Below are positions 22,910 through 30,866 of a stretch of DNA of 64,000 nt, in pieces. Position 1 is the stretch's first letter. Each line of letters opens with the position of its first letter. The stretch is from Ramlibacter sp. PS4R-6. GTDB taxonomy: Bacteria > Pseudomonadota > Gammaproteobacteria > Burkholderiales > Burkholderiaceae_C. Location of the stretch: assembly GCF_037572775.1 (NCBI RefSeq), contig NZ_JBBHKA010000001.1:2914001-2978000 (forward strand). Direction: 5' to 3'. The position numbers and the translations under genes were made by a program. The notes under the pieces were generated by a model that made no database searches, was not told the DNA's origin, and saw nothing but the letters and a program-made list of their open reading frames with translations.

Positions 22910-24055
22910 ATGAAATTCCCAATGACTTCGGTGGCGCTCGGCGTTGCCGCACTCGCGGCACTGGCCTCGCCCCTGGCCCTCGCGCAGGACTCGGGCTGGT
23001 ATGCGGGCGGCAACGTCGGCCGCGCCGCGGTGAGCATCGACGACGACCGCATCACCCAGGGCCTGGCCGGCCAAGGCCTGGCCACCACGTCGATCGACGA
23101 CCACGACCGCCAAACGGCGTTCAAGGTCTTCGGCGGCTACCAGTTCAACCGGAGCGTCGCGCTGGAAGGCGGCTACTTCGACCTGGGCCGCTTCGGCTAC
23201 TCGGCGCACACGGCGCCCACGGGCACCCTGAACGGCAACATGCAGCTGCGTGGCCTGAACCTCGACCTGGTCGGCACGTTCCCGCTGGTGGGGAACCTGT
23301 CCGCCCTCGGCCGGGTCGGCGTCACGTCGACCCGCGCCCGCGACAATTTCAGTGCCAGCGGCGCGGCGTCCGTGCCGTATGCGAGCAGCAGCGCGAGCCA
23401 GCGCAGCACCGACATCAAGCTCGGCGCGGGGCTGGCCTACGCCTTCACGCCGTCGCTGTCGATGCGGGTCGAGCTGGAGCGCTACCGCTTCAAGGACGGC
23501 GTGGGCAACCGCGGCAACGCGGACGTGGCCTCGCTCGGCCTTGTCTACCTGTTCGGCGTGCAGCCCCGGCGCGTGAACGTGGCCGCGGCTCCGGCGGTGG
23601 TCGCGCCGCCACCGCCGCCGCCGCCCGCGGCAGTCGTTGCACCGCCGCCGCCGCCCCGGCCCGCACCGCCTCCGGCGCCCACGCGCGTGTCCCTGTCGGC
23701 CGACGCGTTGTTCGACTTCGACCGCTCGACGATCAAGGACACCGGACGCGTGGAGCTCGACAAGTTCGCGGCCCAATTGCGCGGCATGCAGTACGACAGC
23801 GTGCAGGTCACCGGCAACACCGACCGGCTGGGCGGACACGACTACAACCAGAAGCTGTCAGAGCGCCGCGCACAGGCCGTGCGCGAGTACCTGGTCCAGG
23901 CCGGCGTTGCCTCCGCGAAAATCTCCGCTCGCGGTGTCGACGGCTCCAACCCGCTCACGGGCGGCCAGTGCAAGGGCAACAAGCCTTCGCCCGCGCTGAT
24001 CGCCTGCCTGCAGCCGGACCGGCGTGTCGACGTGGAAGTGTCTGGAAGCCGGTAA
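22910..24055 (+). CDS. OmpA-family outer-membrane protein
   Basis: This is a 381-residue protein. A signal peptide (to ALAQ, residue 25) is followed by an eight-strand beta-barrel with alternating aromatic strands (GWYAGGNVGRAAV, FKVFGGYQFNRSVALEGGYF), then a Pro/Ala/Val linker with PPPPPPP runs at about residues 225-258, and an OmpA C-terminal domain (ALFDFDRSTIKDTGRVELD; NQKLSERRAQAVREYLV) that binds peptidoglycan. The usual GHTD of the C-terminal domain reads GNTD here. It probably shares a transcript with the ice-binding-type lipoprotein and is closed by an intrinsic terminator. Confidence 0.92.
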   Translation: MKFPMTSVALGVAALAALASPLALAQDSGWYAGGNVGRAAVSIDDDRITQGLAGQGLATTSIDDHDRQTAFKVFGGYQFNRSVALEGGYFDLGRFGYSAHTAPTGTLNGNMQLRGLNLDLVGTFPLVGNLSALGRVGVTSTRARDNFSASGAASVPYASSSASQRSTDIKLGAGLAYAFTPSLSMRVELERYRFKDGVGNRGNADVASLGLVYLFGVQPRRVNVAAAPAVVAPPPPPPPAAVVAPPPPPRPAPPPAPTRVSLSADALFDFDRSTIKDTGRVELDKFAAQLRGMQYDSVQVTGNTDRLGGHDYNQKLSERRAQAVREYLVQAGVASAKISARGVDGSNPLTGGQCKGNKPSPALIACLQPDRRVDVEVSGSR

Positions 24056-24067
24056 GCGACGGAATTG

Positions 24068-24094
24068 AAAAGGCCCGCGCGAGCGGGCCTTTTT
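24068..24094 (+). terminator. Intrinsic terminator after the OmpA-family gene
   Basis: An AAAAGGCCCGC stem, a GCGA loop and GCGGGCCTTTTT form a strong hairpin with a T-run, 12 bp past the stop codon. It is near-symmetric and may also stop the convergent pha transcripts. Confidence 0.9.
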
Positions 24095-24116
24095 CTTGCG
24101 GGCGCCGGCGGCGCCT

Positions 24117-24857
24117 TCAGTGCATGTGCAGGCCGCCGTTCACGGAGAAGTCCGCGCCGGTGGCGTAGCCGCCTTCGTCCGAAGCCAGCCACGCGATGAT
24201 CGACGCGATCTCGCTCGGCTCGCCCAGGCGCTTGACCGGCACCGTGCTCACGATCTTCTCGAGCACGTCGGGGCGGATCGCCTTGACCATGTCGGTGCCG
24301 ATGTAGCCGGGGCTCACGGTGTTGACCGTCACGCCCTTGTTCGCGAGCTCCTGCGCCAGCGCCATCGTGAAGCCGTGCATGCCCGCCTTGGCCGCCGAGT
24401 AGTTCGTCTGGCCGGCCTGGCCCTTCTCGCCGTTCACCGAGCTGATGTTGATGATGCGGCCGAAGCCCCGCTCCACCATGTCGCCCACGACCTGCTTGGT
24501 CACGTTGAACATGGAGTTGAGGTTGGTCTCGATCACCGCGTCCCAGTCCTCGCGCGACATCTTGAGGAACATGCGGTCGCGCGTGATGCCGGCGTTGTTC
24601 ACCAGCACTTCGATGGCGCCGTGTTCGGCCTTGGCCTTGCCGAAGGCTTCCACCGTCGATTCCCAGCTGCCGACGTTGCCGACGGACGCGTAGAACGTGT
24701 AGCCCAGTTGCTTCTGCTCCTCCAGCCACTTCGCGTGGTCACGCGTGGGGCCGCAGCCGGCGATGACCGTGAAGCCGTCCTTGTGCAGGCGCTGGCAGAT
24801 GGCGGTGCCGATGCCGCCCATGCCACCGGTGACGTATGCGACTCTCTTCTGGCTCAT
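24117..24857 (-). CDS. phaB: Acetoacetyl-CoA reductase
   Basis: This 246-residue SDR has the cofactor motif TGGMGGIGTAIC at the N-terminus, NNAGITRD, catalytic Ser in ISSVNGEKGQAGQTNYSAAK with Tyr and Lys, and SPGYIGTDM. This is the classical PhaB/PhbB sequence. It reduces acetoacetyl-CoA with NADPH to (R)-3-hydroxybutyryl-CoA, the monomer for polyhydroxybutyrate. It is the last gene of phaCAB, 39 bp after phaA. Confidence 0.96.
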   Translation of the reverse strand: MSQKRVAYVTGGMGGIGTAICQRLHKDGFTVIAGCGPTRDHAKWLEEQKQLGYTFYASVGNVGSWESTVEAFGKAKAEHGAIEVLVNNAGITRDRMFLKMSREDWDAVIETNLNSMFNVTKQVVGDMVERGFGRIINISSVNGEKGQAGQTNYSAAKAGMHGFTMALAQELANKGVTVNTVSPGYIGTDMVKAIRPDVLEKIVSTVPVKRLGEPSEIASIIAWLASDEGGYATGADFSVNGGLHMH

Positions 24858-24896
24858 CGTTGTTCTCCTGTGATGGGTTTCATTCTTGTACTCCGA

Positions 24897-26084
24897 TCAG
24901 ACGCGCTCGACGGCGAGGGAAACCCCCATGCCGCCCCCAATGCAGAGGGCCGCGACGCCCTTCTTCGCTTCACGCCGTTGCATCTCATGCAGGAGCGTCA
25001 CCAGGATGCGCGCGCCCGACGCACCGATGGGGTGCCCGATGGCGATCGCGCCGCCGTTGACGTTGACCTTGGCCGGGTCGACGCCCAGCTCCTTGTTGAC
25101 GGCGCACGCTTGGGCGGCGAAGGCTTCGTTGAGCTCGAACAGGTTGACGTCGCCCACGCTCCAGCCGGCGCGCTCCAGCGCCTTCTTCGTCGCCGGCACC
25201 GGTCCCATGCCCATCGTGGCGGGGTCCAGGCCGCTGGTGCCGAAGGCGGCGATGCGCGCGAGGGGCTTGAGGCCCAGCTCGGCGGCCTTCTTCGCGCTCA
25301 TCAGCACGAGCGCGGCAGCGCCGTCGTTGATGCCGGACGCGTTGCCGGCCGTCACGGTGCCCGCCTTGTCGAACGCGGGACGCAGGCCCGACAGCGCTTC
25401 GGCGCTGGTCTTCTTGTTGATGAACTCATCGTCGGCGAAGACGATGGGGTCGCCCTTCTTCTGCGGGATGGTCACGGCGACGATCTCGTCCTTGAACTTG
25501 CCGGCGGCCTGCGCGGCGGCGGCCTTGGTCTGGCTGCCCAGCGCCAGCTCGTCCTGCTTGGCACGCGAAATGTCGTGCTGCTTGGCGACGTTCTCGGCGG
25601 TCACGCCCATGTGGTACTGGTTGTACACGTCCCACAGGCCGTCGACGATCATCGTGTCCTGCATCTTCCAGTCGCCCATGCGCTGGCCGTCGCGCGAGCC
25701 CTGCAGCACGTGCGGCGCGGCGCTCATGTTCTCCTGGCCGCCGGCCACCACGATCTCGCTGTCGCCCCAGGCGATGGCTTGCGCGGCGAGCATCACGGCC
25801 TTCAGGCCCGAGCCGCACACCGCATTGATCGTCAGCGCCGGCACTTCCTTCGGCAGGCCCGCCTTCAGCGACGCCTGGCGCGCGGGGTTCTGGCCCGCGC
25901 CGGCCGCCAGCACCTGGCCCATGATCACCTCGCCCACCTGCTCGGGCTTGACCTTGGCGCGCGCGAGCGCTTCCTTGATCACGATGGCGCCCAGCTCGGT
26001 CGCCGGGATCTTGGCGAGCGAGCCGCCGAACTTGCCGACCGCGGTGCGGACGGCGGAAACGATGACGATGTCGGTGTCTTTCAT
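24897..26084 (-). CDS. phaA: Acetyl-CoA acetyltransferase (beta-ketothiolase)
   Basis: This is a 395-residue biosynthetic thiolase. The nucleophilic Cys is in [14 protein letters not shown] (about residue 90), the His in [16 protein letters not shown] and the C-terminal Cys in [15 protein letters not shown]. It condenses two acetyl-CoA to acetoacetyl-CoA. It lies between phaC (9 bp) and phaB (39 bp) in the order phaC-phaA-phaB. The aromatic and glyoxylate modules nearby produce or consume the same acetyl-CoA pool. Confidence 0.96.
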   Translation of the reverse strand: MKDTDIVIVSAVRTAVGKFGGSLAKIPATELGAIVIKEALARAKVKPEQVGEVIMGQVLAAGAGQNPARQASLKAGLPKEVPALTINAVCGSGLKAVMLAAQAIAWGDSEIVVAGGQENMSAAPHVLQGSRDGQRMGDWKMQDTMIVDGLWDVYNQYHMGVTAENVAKQHDISRAKQDELALGSQTKAAAAQAAGKFKDEIVAVTIPQKKGDPIVFADDEFINKKTSAEALSGLRPAFDKAGTVTAGNASGINDGAAALVLMSAKKAAELGLKPLARIAAFGTSGLDPATMGMGPVPATKKALERAGWSVGDVNLFELNEAFAAQACAVNKELGVDPAKVNVNGGAIAIGHPIGASGARILVTLLHEMQRREAKKGVAALCIGGGMGVSLAVERV

Positions 26085-26093
26085 GGGGTCTCC

Positions 26094-27782
26094 TTAGGCT
26101 TTCGCCTTCACATATCTACCGGGTGCCGGCTCGATGGCCTTGTACTTCGTGCCCTTGCCGAATGTCTTGGGTGCAGCGATCTGCTTGCCCGCGTGCGGCT
26201 TGAGCCACGCGGCCCAGTCCGTCCACCAGCTGCCGGGGTGCTCCTTGGCGCCGGCCGTCCATTCCTCATGCGACTTCGGCAGCTTGTCGTTGGTCCAGTA
26301 CGAGCGCTTCTTCTTCGCGGGCGGGTTGATCACGCCGGCGATGTGGCCCGAGGCGCCCATCACGAAACGCTTCTTGCCGGGCAGCACCTGCGTGGAGGCG
26401 TACGCGCCGCCGATCGGCACGATGTGGTCCTCGCGCGAGCCGTAGATGTACACGGGGATGTCGAGCTTCTTCAGGTCGACCTTCTCGCCGCACACGGTGA
26501 GCCTGTTCGACTTGACCAGGTTGTTCTCGAGGTACATGTTGCGGATGTACCAGGTGTACATCGGGCCCGGCAGGTTGGTCGAGTCGCTGTTCCAGTACAG
26601 CAGGTCGAACGGCGGCGGCGTCTCGCCCTTGAGGTAGTTGCCCACGACGTAGTTCCACACCAGGTCGTTCGGGCGCAGGAAGCTGAAGGTGGACGCGAGT
26701 TCCTGCCCCTTGAGCAGGCCCTTCTTGCCCATCTGCATCTCGCGGAACTTCACCATGCCCTCGTCGATGAAGACGTCGAGCACGCCCGACTCCTTGAAGT
26801 CCAGCAGCGTGGTGAGGAAAGTGGCCGAAGCGACGGGCTTCTCGCCGCGCGCCGCCAGCACCGCCAGCGACGTGCCGAGGATGGTGCCGCCGACGCAGAA
26901 GCCGAGCGCGTTGATCTGCTTGGCGCCGGAAATCTCTTTCACGACGCGGATGGCCTCGATCGGGCCGTCGCCGACGTAGTCGTCCCAGGTCTTCTCCTGC
27001 AGCGTGTCGTCGGGGTTGCGCCAGCTCATGACGAACGTGCGGTGGCCCTGCTCCACGAGGAAGCGCACCAGCGAGTTGTCCGGCTGCAGGTCGAGGATAT
27101 AAAACTTGTTGATGCAAGGCGGCACCACGAGGAAAGGCTTCTCGTGCACCTGCTTCGTGAGCGGCTTGTATTCGACCAGCTGGAACAGCTCGTTTTCCCA
27201 GACGACCGCGCCTTCGGTGGTGGCGACGTTCTTGCCGACTTCGAACACGCTCTCGTCGGTCATCGACACGTGGCCTTGCTGGATGTCGGCCAGCAGGTTC
27301 TGGATGCCCTTGGCGATGCTCTCGCCGTTGGTCTCCAGCGCCTTCTTCTGCGCTTCGGCGTTCAGCGCCAGGTAGTTGCTGGGCGCTGAGGCGGCCATCC
27401 ACTGCTCCACCGCGAAGCGCAGGCGGGCCTTGGTCTTCGTATCGGTCTTGGCGGCTTCGACCATGCCGAGCAGCGTGCGGGCGTTCAGCAAATACACCGC
27501 AGCGGAGTACGAAGCGACGGGGTTCTGCGTCCACGCATCGGCCGCGAAGCGCCTGTCCTTCTTCGCGAGGTCGGGCAGCAGGCTGGCGTTCCACAGCTGC
27601 GCGGCCTCTTCGACGTACGCGCGCTGGAGTGCTTCGAGTTTCTGGGGGTCGAACGTGAGCTGGGGCACGTCGGGCAGCTGGGGCAGCTTCGGCATGGCGG
27701 CGCCCTGCGCGAGTCCGCCGAACGACTGCATGGCTTGCGACCACTGCTTGCCCATGTCTCCCCAATCCGGCAGAGAATTCAT
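26094..27782 (-). CDS. phaC: Class I polyhydroxyalkanoate synthase
   Basis: This 562-residue PHA synthase has the lipase-box-like LGFCVGGT with nucleophile Cys at about residue 296, the catalytic Asp in YGSREDHIVPIGG and the His in GASGHIAGVINPP. It polymerises (R)-3-hydroxybutyryl-CoA into granules. The N-terminal MNSLPDWGDMGKQWSQAM is the usual variable region. It is the first gene of phaCAB. Two perfect palindromes lie within 80 bp upstream of its ATG, suggesting direct repression or activation there. Confidence 0.96.
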   Translation of the reverse strand: MNSLPDWGDMGKQWSQAMQSFGGLAQGAAMPKLPQLPDVPQLTFDPQKLEALQRAYVEEAAQLWNASLLPDLAKKDRRFAADAWTQNPVASYSAAVYLLNARTLLGMVEAAKTDTKTKARLRFAVEQWMAASAPSNYLALNAEAQKKALETNGESIAKGIQNLLADIQQGHVSMTDESVFEVGKNVATTEGAVVWENELFQLVEYKPLTKQVHEKPFLVVPPCINKFYILDLQPDNSLVRFLVEQGHRTFVMSWRNPDDTLQEKTWDDYVGDGPIEAIRVVKEISGAKQINALGFCVGGTILGTSLAVLAARGEKPVASATFLTTLLDFKESGVLDVFIDEGMVKFREMQMGKKGLLKGQELASTFSFLRPNDLVWNYVVGNYLKGETPPPFDLLYWNSDSTNLPGPMYTWYIRNMYLENNLVKSNRLTVCGEKVDLKKLDIPVYIYGSREDHIVPIGGAYASTQVLPGKKRFVMGASGHIAGVINPPAKKKRSYWTNDKLPKSHEEWTAGAKEHPGSWWTDWAAWLKPHAGKQIAAPKTFGKGTKYKAIEPAPGRYVKAKA

Positions 27783-27812
27783 GTTGTCTTGTCTCCTGGT
27801 CCCGTGTTTTTG

Positions 27813-27860
27813 TTCGGGTTAACCCGAAGTATCCCAGCTTTCATGTTGCAGCGCAACATG
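27813..27860. promoter_or_regulatory. Two perfect palindromes upstream of phaC
   Basis: TTCGGGTTAACCCGAA (27813-27828) is a perfect 16-bp palindrome. CATGTTGCAGCGCAACATG (27842-27860) has perfect 8-bp arms around AGC. They lie in the 91-bp gap between phaC (minus) and a small membrane-protein gene (plus). The TTGC/GCAA core of the second resembles TGC-rich PhaR sites (inference). Confidence 0.65.
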
Positions 27861-27873
27861 AGTAGTACCCACA

Positions 27874-28146
27874 ATGCCTGTCGTCCTCCTGGTCATCGTC
27901 GGTTGGCTCTATGTCGCCCTCATGATGTCGCTCGCCGAAGCCACGCACTCCAACGGCTCGGTGATCGGCGGCATCTTCACCTTTGTACTCTATGGCGTGG
28001 CTCCCGTGGCGCTCGTCGGCTACATCTTGTTGACGCCCGCGCGCAAGCGCGCCCTCAAGGCCCGCGAGAAGGCTGAGCTAGGCCAGCCAGACGACGGCGG
28101 CGAAACGCCCGCTGACCCGGTCGCGCCGGTGCGAAAAGAACCTTGA
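27874..28146 (+). CDS. Small two-helix inner-membrane protein
   Basis: This 90-residue protein has two transmembrane segments, VVLLVIVGWLYVALMMSLAE (residues 3-22) and a second at about 30-52 (GGIFTFVLYGVAPVALVGY). A basic stretch (ARKRALKAREKAE) and a charged cytosolic tail follow. I do not recognise a function; similar small proteins occur in other Burkholderiales. Its last 69 bases overlap the 3' end of pgeF on the opposite strand. It diverges from phaC, with the two palindromes between them. Confidence 0.7.
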   Translation: MPVVLLVIVGWLYVALMMSLAEATHSNGSVIGGIFTFVLYGVAPVALVGYILLTPARKRALKAREKAELGQPDDGGETPADPVAPVRKEP

Positions 28147-28815
28147 GGGGTTGGCGACGGTGCACCAGGCGCGGGTGCCGTCGTTGCCGTGGATGCGCGA
28201 GACGCCCATGGCGTGAAGGCGCCTGCGCGTCAAGGCCGGGAGATCGGCAAGCCACTTGCCTTCACGGTAGGGCTGGAAGTGCTGCGCGTCTTGCGGGTCG
28301 CGCGCCGCAAAGGCGGCCCGCACCTCGTCGCCGACTTCGAAAGCTTCCGGGCCGATGCAAGGGCCCAGCCATGCGACGAGCGATGCGGGCGCGACGCCCA
28401 TCGCCTTCACCGTCGCTTCGACCACGCCTTCGCATGCGCCGCGCCAGCCCGCATGGGCGGCGCCGACGATCGAGCCGTCCTCAGCGGCGAGAAGCACCGG
28501 CAGGCAATCGGCGACCATGATCGTGCACGCGACCTGCTGGTGCGACGTGAAGCAGCCGTCGGCCCGCAGGCCGTCGCGCGCATCGGCATCGAGCCTGGCA
28601 ACACCGACGCCATGCACCTGCTCCATGTACACCGGCCGCGCGCCCATCGCTTCGGCCACGATCGCGCGGTTGCGGGCAACGCGCTGCGGCTCGTCGCCGA
28701 CGTGGTCGCCCAGGTTGAGGCTGTCGTACGGCCCTTGCGAGACGCCGCCCGTGCGCGTGGTGCACACGGCGCGCACGTTCGCCGGCACGGGCCAGTCCGG
28801 CGTGAGCAGGTCCAT
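28078..28815 (-). CDS. pgeF: Multicopper polyphenol oxidase/laccase-domain protein (PgeF/YfiH family)
   Basis: This is a 245-residue protein with the three metal-site motifs of the family: EQVHG, MVADCLPVLL and GAAHAGWRGAC. N-terminal TTRTGGVSQGPYDSLNLG and C-terminal RDRVSGRFAAVVWL are typical. E. coli PgeF edits mis-incorporated L-Ser in the peptidoglycan peptide; other members show adenosine or polyphenol chemistry. Its ATG overlaps the stop of the upstream isomerase gene by one base (TGATG), so both are co-translated. Its 3' end overlaps a convergent gene by 69 bp. Confidence 0.9.
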   Translation of the reverse strand: MDLLTPDWPVPANVRAVCTTRTGGVSQGPYDSLNLGDHVGDEPQRVARNRAIVAEAMGARPVYMEQVHGVGVARLDADARDGLRADGCFTSHQQVACTIMVADCLPVLLAAEDGSIVGAAHAGWRGACEGVVEATVKAMGVAPASLVAWLGPCIGPEAFEVGDEVRAAFAARDPQDAQHFQPYREGKWLADLPALTRRRLHAMGVSRIHGNDGTRAWCTVANPSRFFSHRRDRVSGRFAAVVWLA

Positions 28816-29456
28816 CACTTCTCGAAGTCGGGGCAGCTCGAAGGCTGCGCCTTCTGGAACGCGGGGTGCTCCATGCACGCGTTGAACACCGCCATCGTGC
28901 GCGGCAAGCCGTCCTCCGGCGTGTTCACGCGGCGGCCGTTGAAGATCTGCGGCACCAGGCAGCAGTCGGCCATGGTCGGCGTATCGCCGTAGCTGAATTT
29001 CGATTCCGGCAGGCGCGCCAGTTCGCGCTCGTAGGCTTCGAGGCCGGTGCGCACCCAGTGGCGGTACCAGTCGTTCTTCGCCTCTTCCTCCACCTTCAAT
29101 TCGCGTACCAGGTACTTCAGCACGCGCAGGTTGTTCAGGGGATGGATCTCGCACGCAATGAGCTGCGACAGCGCGCGCACCTTCGCCCGGCCCAGCGGGT
29201 CGCGCGGCAGCAGGGGCGGCTGCGGTTTCGTTTCGTCGAGCCATTCGATGATCGCCATCGACTGCTCGAGCGCCTCGCCCGAGTCGGTGACGAGCGTGGG
29301 CACCAGCCCCGTCGGCGACACCGCCGCGTACTCGTCTTTCTTGTGTTCCCCCTTCACCAGGTGCACCGCCGCGTACTCGTAGGGCAGCCCTTTCAGCTCC
29401 AGCGCGATGCGCACGCGGAACGAGGCGGAGGAGCGGAAGTAGTTGAAGAGTTTCAT
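28815..29456 (-). CDS. Zeta-class GST isomerase, probably maleylpyruvate isomerase
   Basis: This is a 213-residue glutathione transferase. The zeta-class motif YFRSSASFRVRIAL is at residues 6-19, followed by SPTGLVPTL, EQSMAIIEWLDE and the C-terminal helix set ending ACMEHPAFQKA. The family includes maleylacetoacetate isomerase (MaiA) and GSH-dependent maleylpyruvate isomerase (NagL). Because gentisate dioxygenase and fumarylpyruvate hydrolase genes lie 6-8 kb away with no other isomerase, the maleylpyruvate role is favoured. It diverges from the Rieske oxygenase gene with 36 bp between starts. Confidence 0.87.
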   Translation of the reverse strand: MKLFNYFRSSASFRVRIALELKGLPYEYAAVHLVKGEHKKDEYAAVSPTGLVPTLVTDSGEALEQSMAIIEWLDETKPQPPLLPRDPLGRAKVRALSQLIACEIHPLNNLRVLKYLVRELKVEEEAKNDWYRHWVRTGLEAYERELARLPESKFSYGDTPTMADCCLVPQIFNGRRVNTPEDGLPRTMAVFNACMEHPAFQKAQPSSCPDFEK

Positions 29457-29492
29457 GGCGCGCCAAGGATAAACCGGCGCTAGACTTGCCGC

Positions 29493-30866
29493 ATGAAGGC
29501 GGAGCAGAACGAGCTCATCACCCGCATCGGCCCGGGGACGGCCTGCGGCGGCGTCATGCGCGCCTACTGGCAACCGTTGGCGCTGGTGGACGAATTCGAC
29601 CCGCGCCTCGACCCGCGGATGGCCAACCGCCCCGTGAAGGCCGTGCGCGCGCTCGGCCAGGACTTCGTGCTGTTCCGGGATGCGCAAGGGCGCTGGGGCC
29701 TGCTCGACCGCGACTGCCCGCACCGCGGCGCCGACCTTTCGTTCGGGCGCAACGAAGGCGACGGCCTGCGCTGCCCCTTCCACGGCTGGAAGTTCGACGT
29801 GGCGGGCAACTGCCTCGAGACGCCGGCCGAGCCCGCGGGCAGCAAGCTGTGCGATCGCGTGAAGCAGCGCAGCTACCCGGTGCTGGAAAGGAGCGGCGTG
29901 GTGTTCGCCTTCCTCGGCAGCGGCACGCCGCCACCCTTCCCGAACTTCGACGCCTTCGCCGCGCCCACCTCGCACACCTTCGCGTTCAAGGGCCTGTGGC
30001 ACTGCAACTGGCTGCAGGCGTTCGAAGTCGGCATCGACCCGGCGCACCCGTCGTTCCTGCACCGCTTCCTGTCCGATGAAGCGCTGGATGCCATCGGCGA
30101 CAACCCGGCAGGCAAGCAGTTCCGCAGCGCGGCGGCGGGAGAGATGGCGGGCGAGCGCTGGCCAATGACGCGCGTGATGCGCGAGTTCCACCAGCCCGAG
30201 ATCAGCTTCGAGAACATGCCCTGGGGCATGCAGGTGACCGCGCTGCGGCCCATGACGCAGGAGCTCACGCACGTGCGCGTGACGCAGGCCGTCTTTCCGC
30301 ACACCTTCGTGATCCCGCTGTCGGAGACGCTCACCATCACGCAGATGCACCTGCCGGTGGACGACACGCACACCTACTGGTATTCCGTCTTCACGAGCTT
30401 CGCCGGCCCGGTGGACAAGGAGGCCATGCGCAACCAGCGGCTGCAGTACATCTCGCTGCCCGACTACGTGCCCAAGTCGGGGCGCCACAACAACTGGGGC
30501 TTCAACCCCGCCGAACAGTTGACGCGCACCTACCTCGGCATGGGCGAGGACGACATCAACGTGCACGACCAGTGGGCCGTCGAAAGCCCGGGGCCGATCG
30601 CCGACCGCACGCGCGAGCACCTGGGTACCAGCGACAAGGTGATCATGGCGAACCGCCGCGTGCTGCTGAAGGCGATCGAGACGGTGCAGGCCGGCGGCGT
30701 GCCGCCCGGCGCGGCGGACCCGGCGAATTCGGCGGCATTGGTCGGGCCGGACACCGTCGACGGCATTGCGCCCGCGGGCGAGTGGGCCACGTGGTGGCGC
30801 GAGCAGGTGCGCGCCAAGCGCGAACACGCGCCGTGGACGGCGAAGCCCGCACCCGTCACGGCATGA
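29493..30866 (+). CDS. Rieske non-heme iron oxygenase, alpha subunit (phthalate-dioxygenase type)
   Basis: This is a 457-residue oxygenase. The Rieske cluster ligands are in DCPHRGADLSFG and CPFHGWKFD (C-x-H and C-x2-H), residues about 73-95. The mononuclear iron site is GIDPAHPSFLH, giving the D-x2-H-x4-H pattern. Size and sequence fit alpha-only (homotrimeric) enzymes that hydroxylate or demethylate aromatics. No beta subunit is encoded. The gene opens an operon with a GS-like ligase (4-bp ATGA overlap), a ferredoxin and an ABM-fold protein. The substrate is unknown; the combination suggests an aromatic amine or amide. Confidence 0.9.
   Translation: MKAEQNELITRIGPGTACGGVMRAYWQPLALVDEFDPRLDPRMANRPVKAVRALGQDFVLFRDAQGRWGLLDRDCPHRGADLSFGRNEGDGLRCPFHGWKFDVAGNCLETPAEPAGSKLCDRVKQRSYPVLERSGVVFAFLGSGTPPPFPNFDAFAAPTSHTFAFKGLWHCNWLQAFEVGIDPAHPSFLHRFLSDEALDAIGDNPAGKQFRSAAAGEMAGERWPMTRVMREFHQPEISFENMPWGMQVTALRPMTQELTHVRVTQAVFPHTFVIPLSETLTITQMHLPVDDTHTYWYSVFTSFAGPVDKEAMRNQRLQYISLPDYVPKSGRHNNWGFNPAEQLTRTYLGMGEDDINVHDQWAVESPGPIADRTREHLGTSDKVIMANRRVLLKAIETVQAGGVPPGAADPANSAALVGPDTVDGIAPAGEWATWWREQVRAKREHAPWTAKPAPVTA

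Noticed and set aside
24096..27389. 1097-codon plus-strand frame across phaB, phaA and phaC
   Set aside because: It spans three unmistakable minus-strand genes, and the translation is low-complexity Arg/Ala/Val without motifs.
28815..29456. Maleylacetoacetate isomerase of tyrosine degradation
   Set aside because: Sequence cannot separate it from maleylpyruvate isomerase, but no homogentisate or fumarylacetoacetase genes are nearby while gentisate genes are. It is kept only as an alternative.
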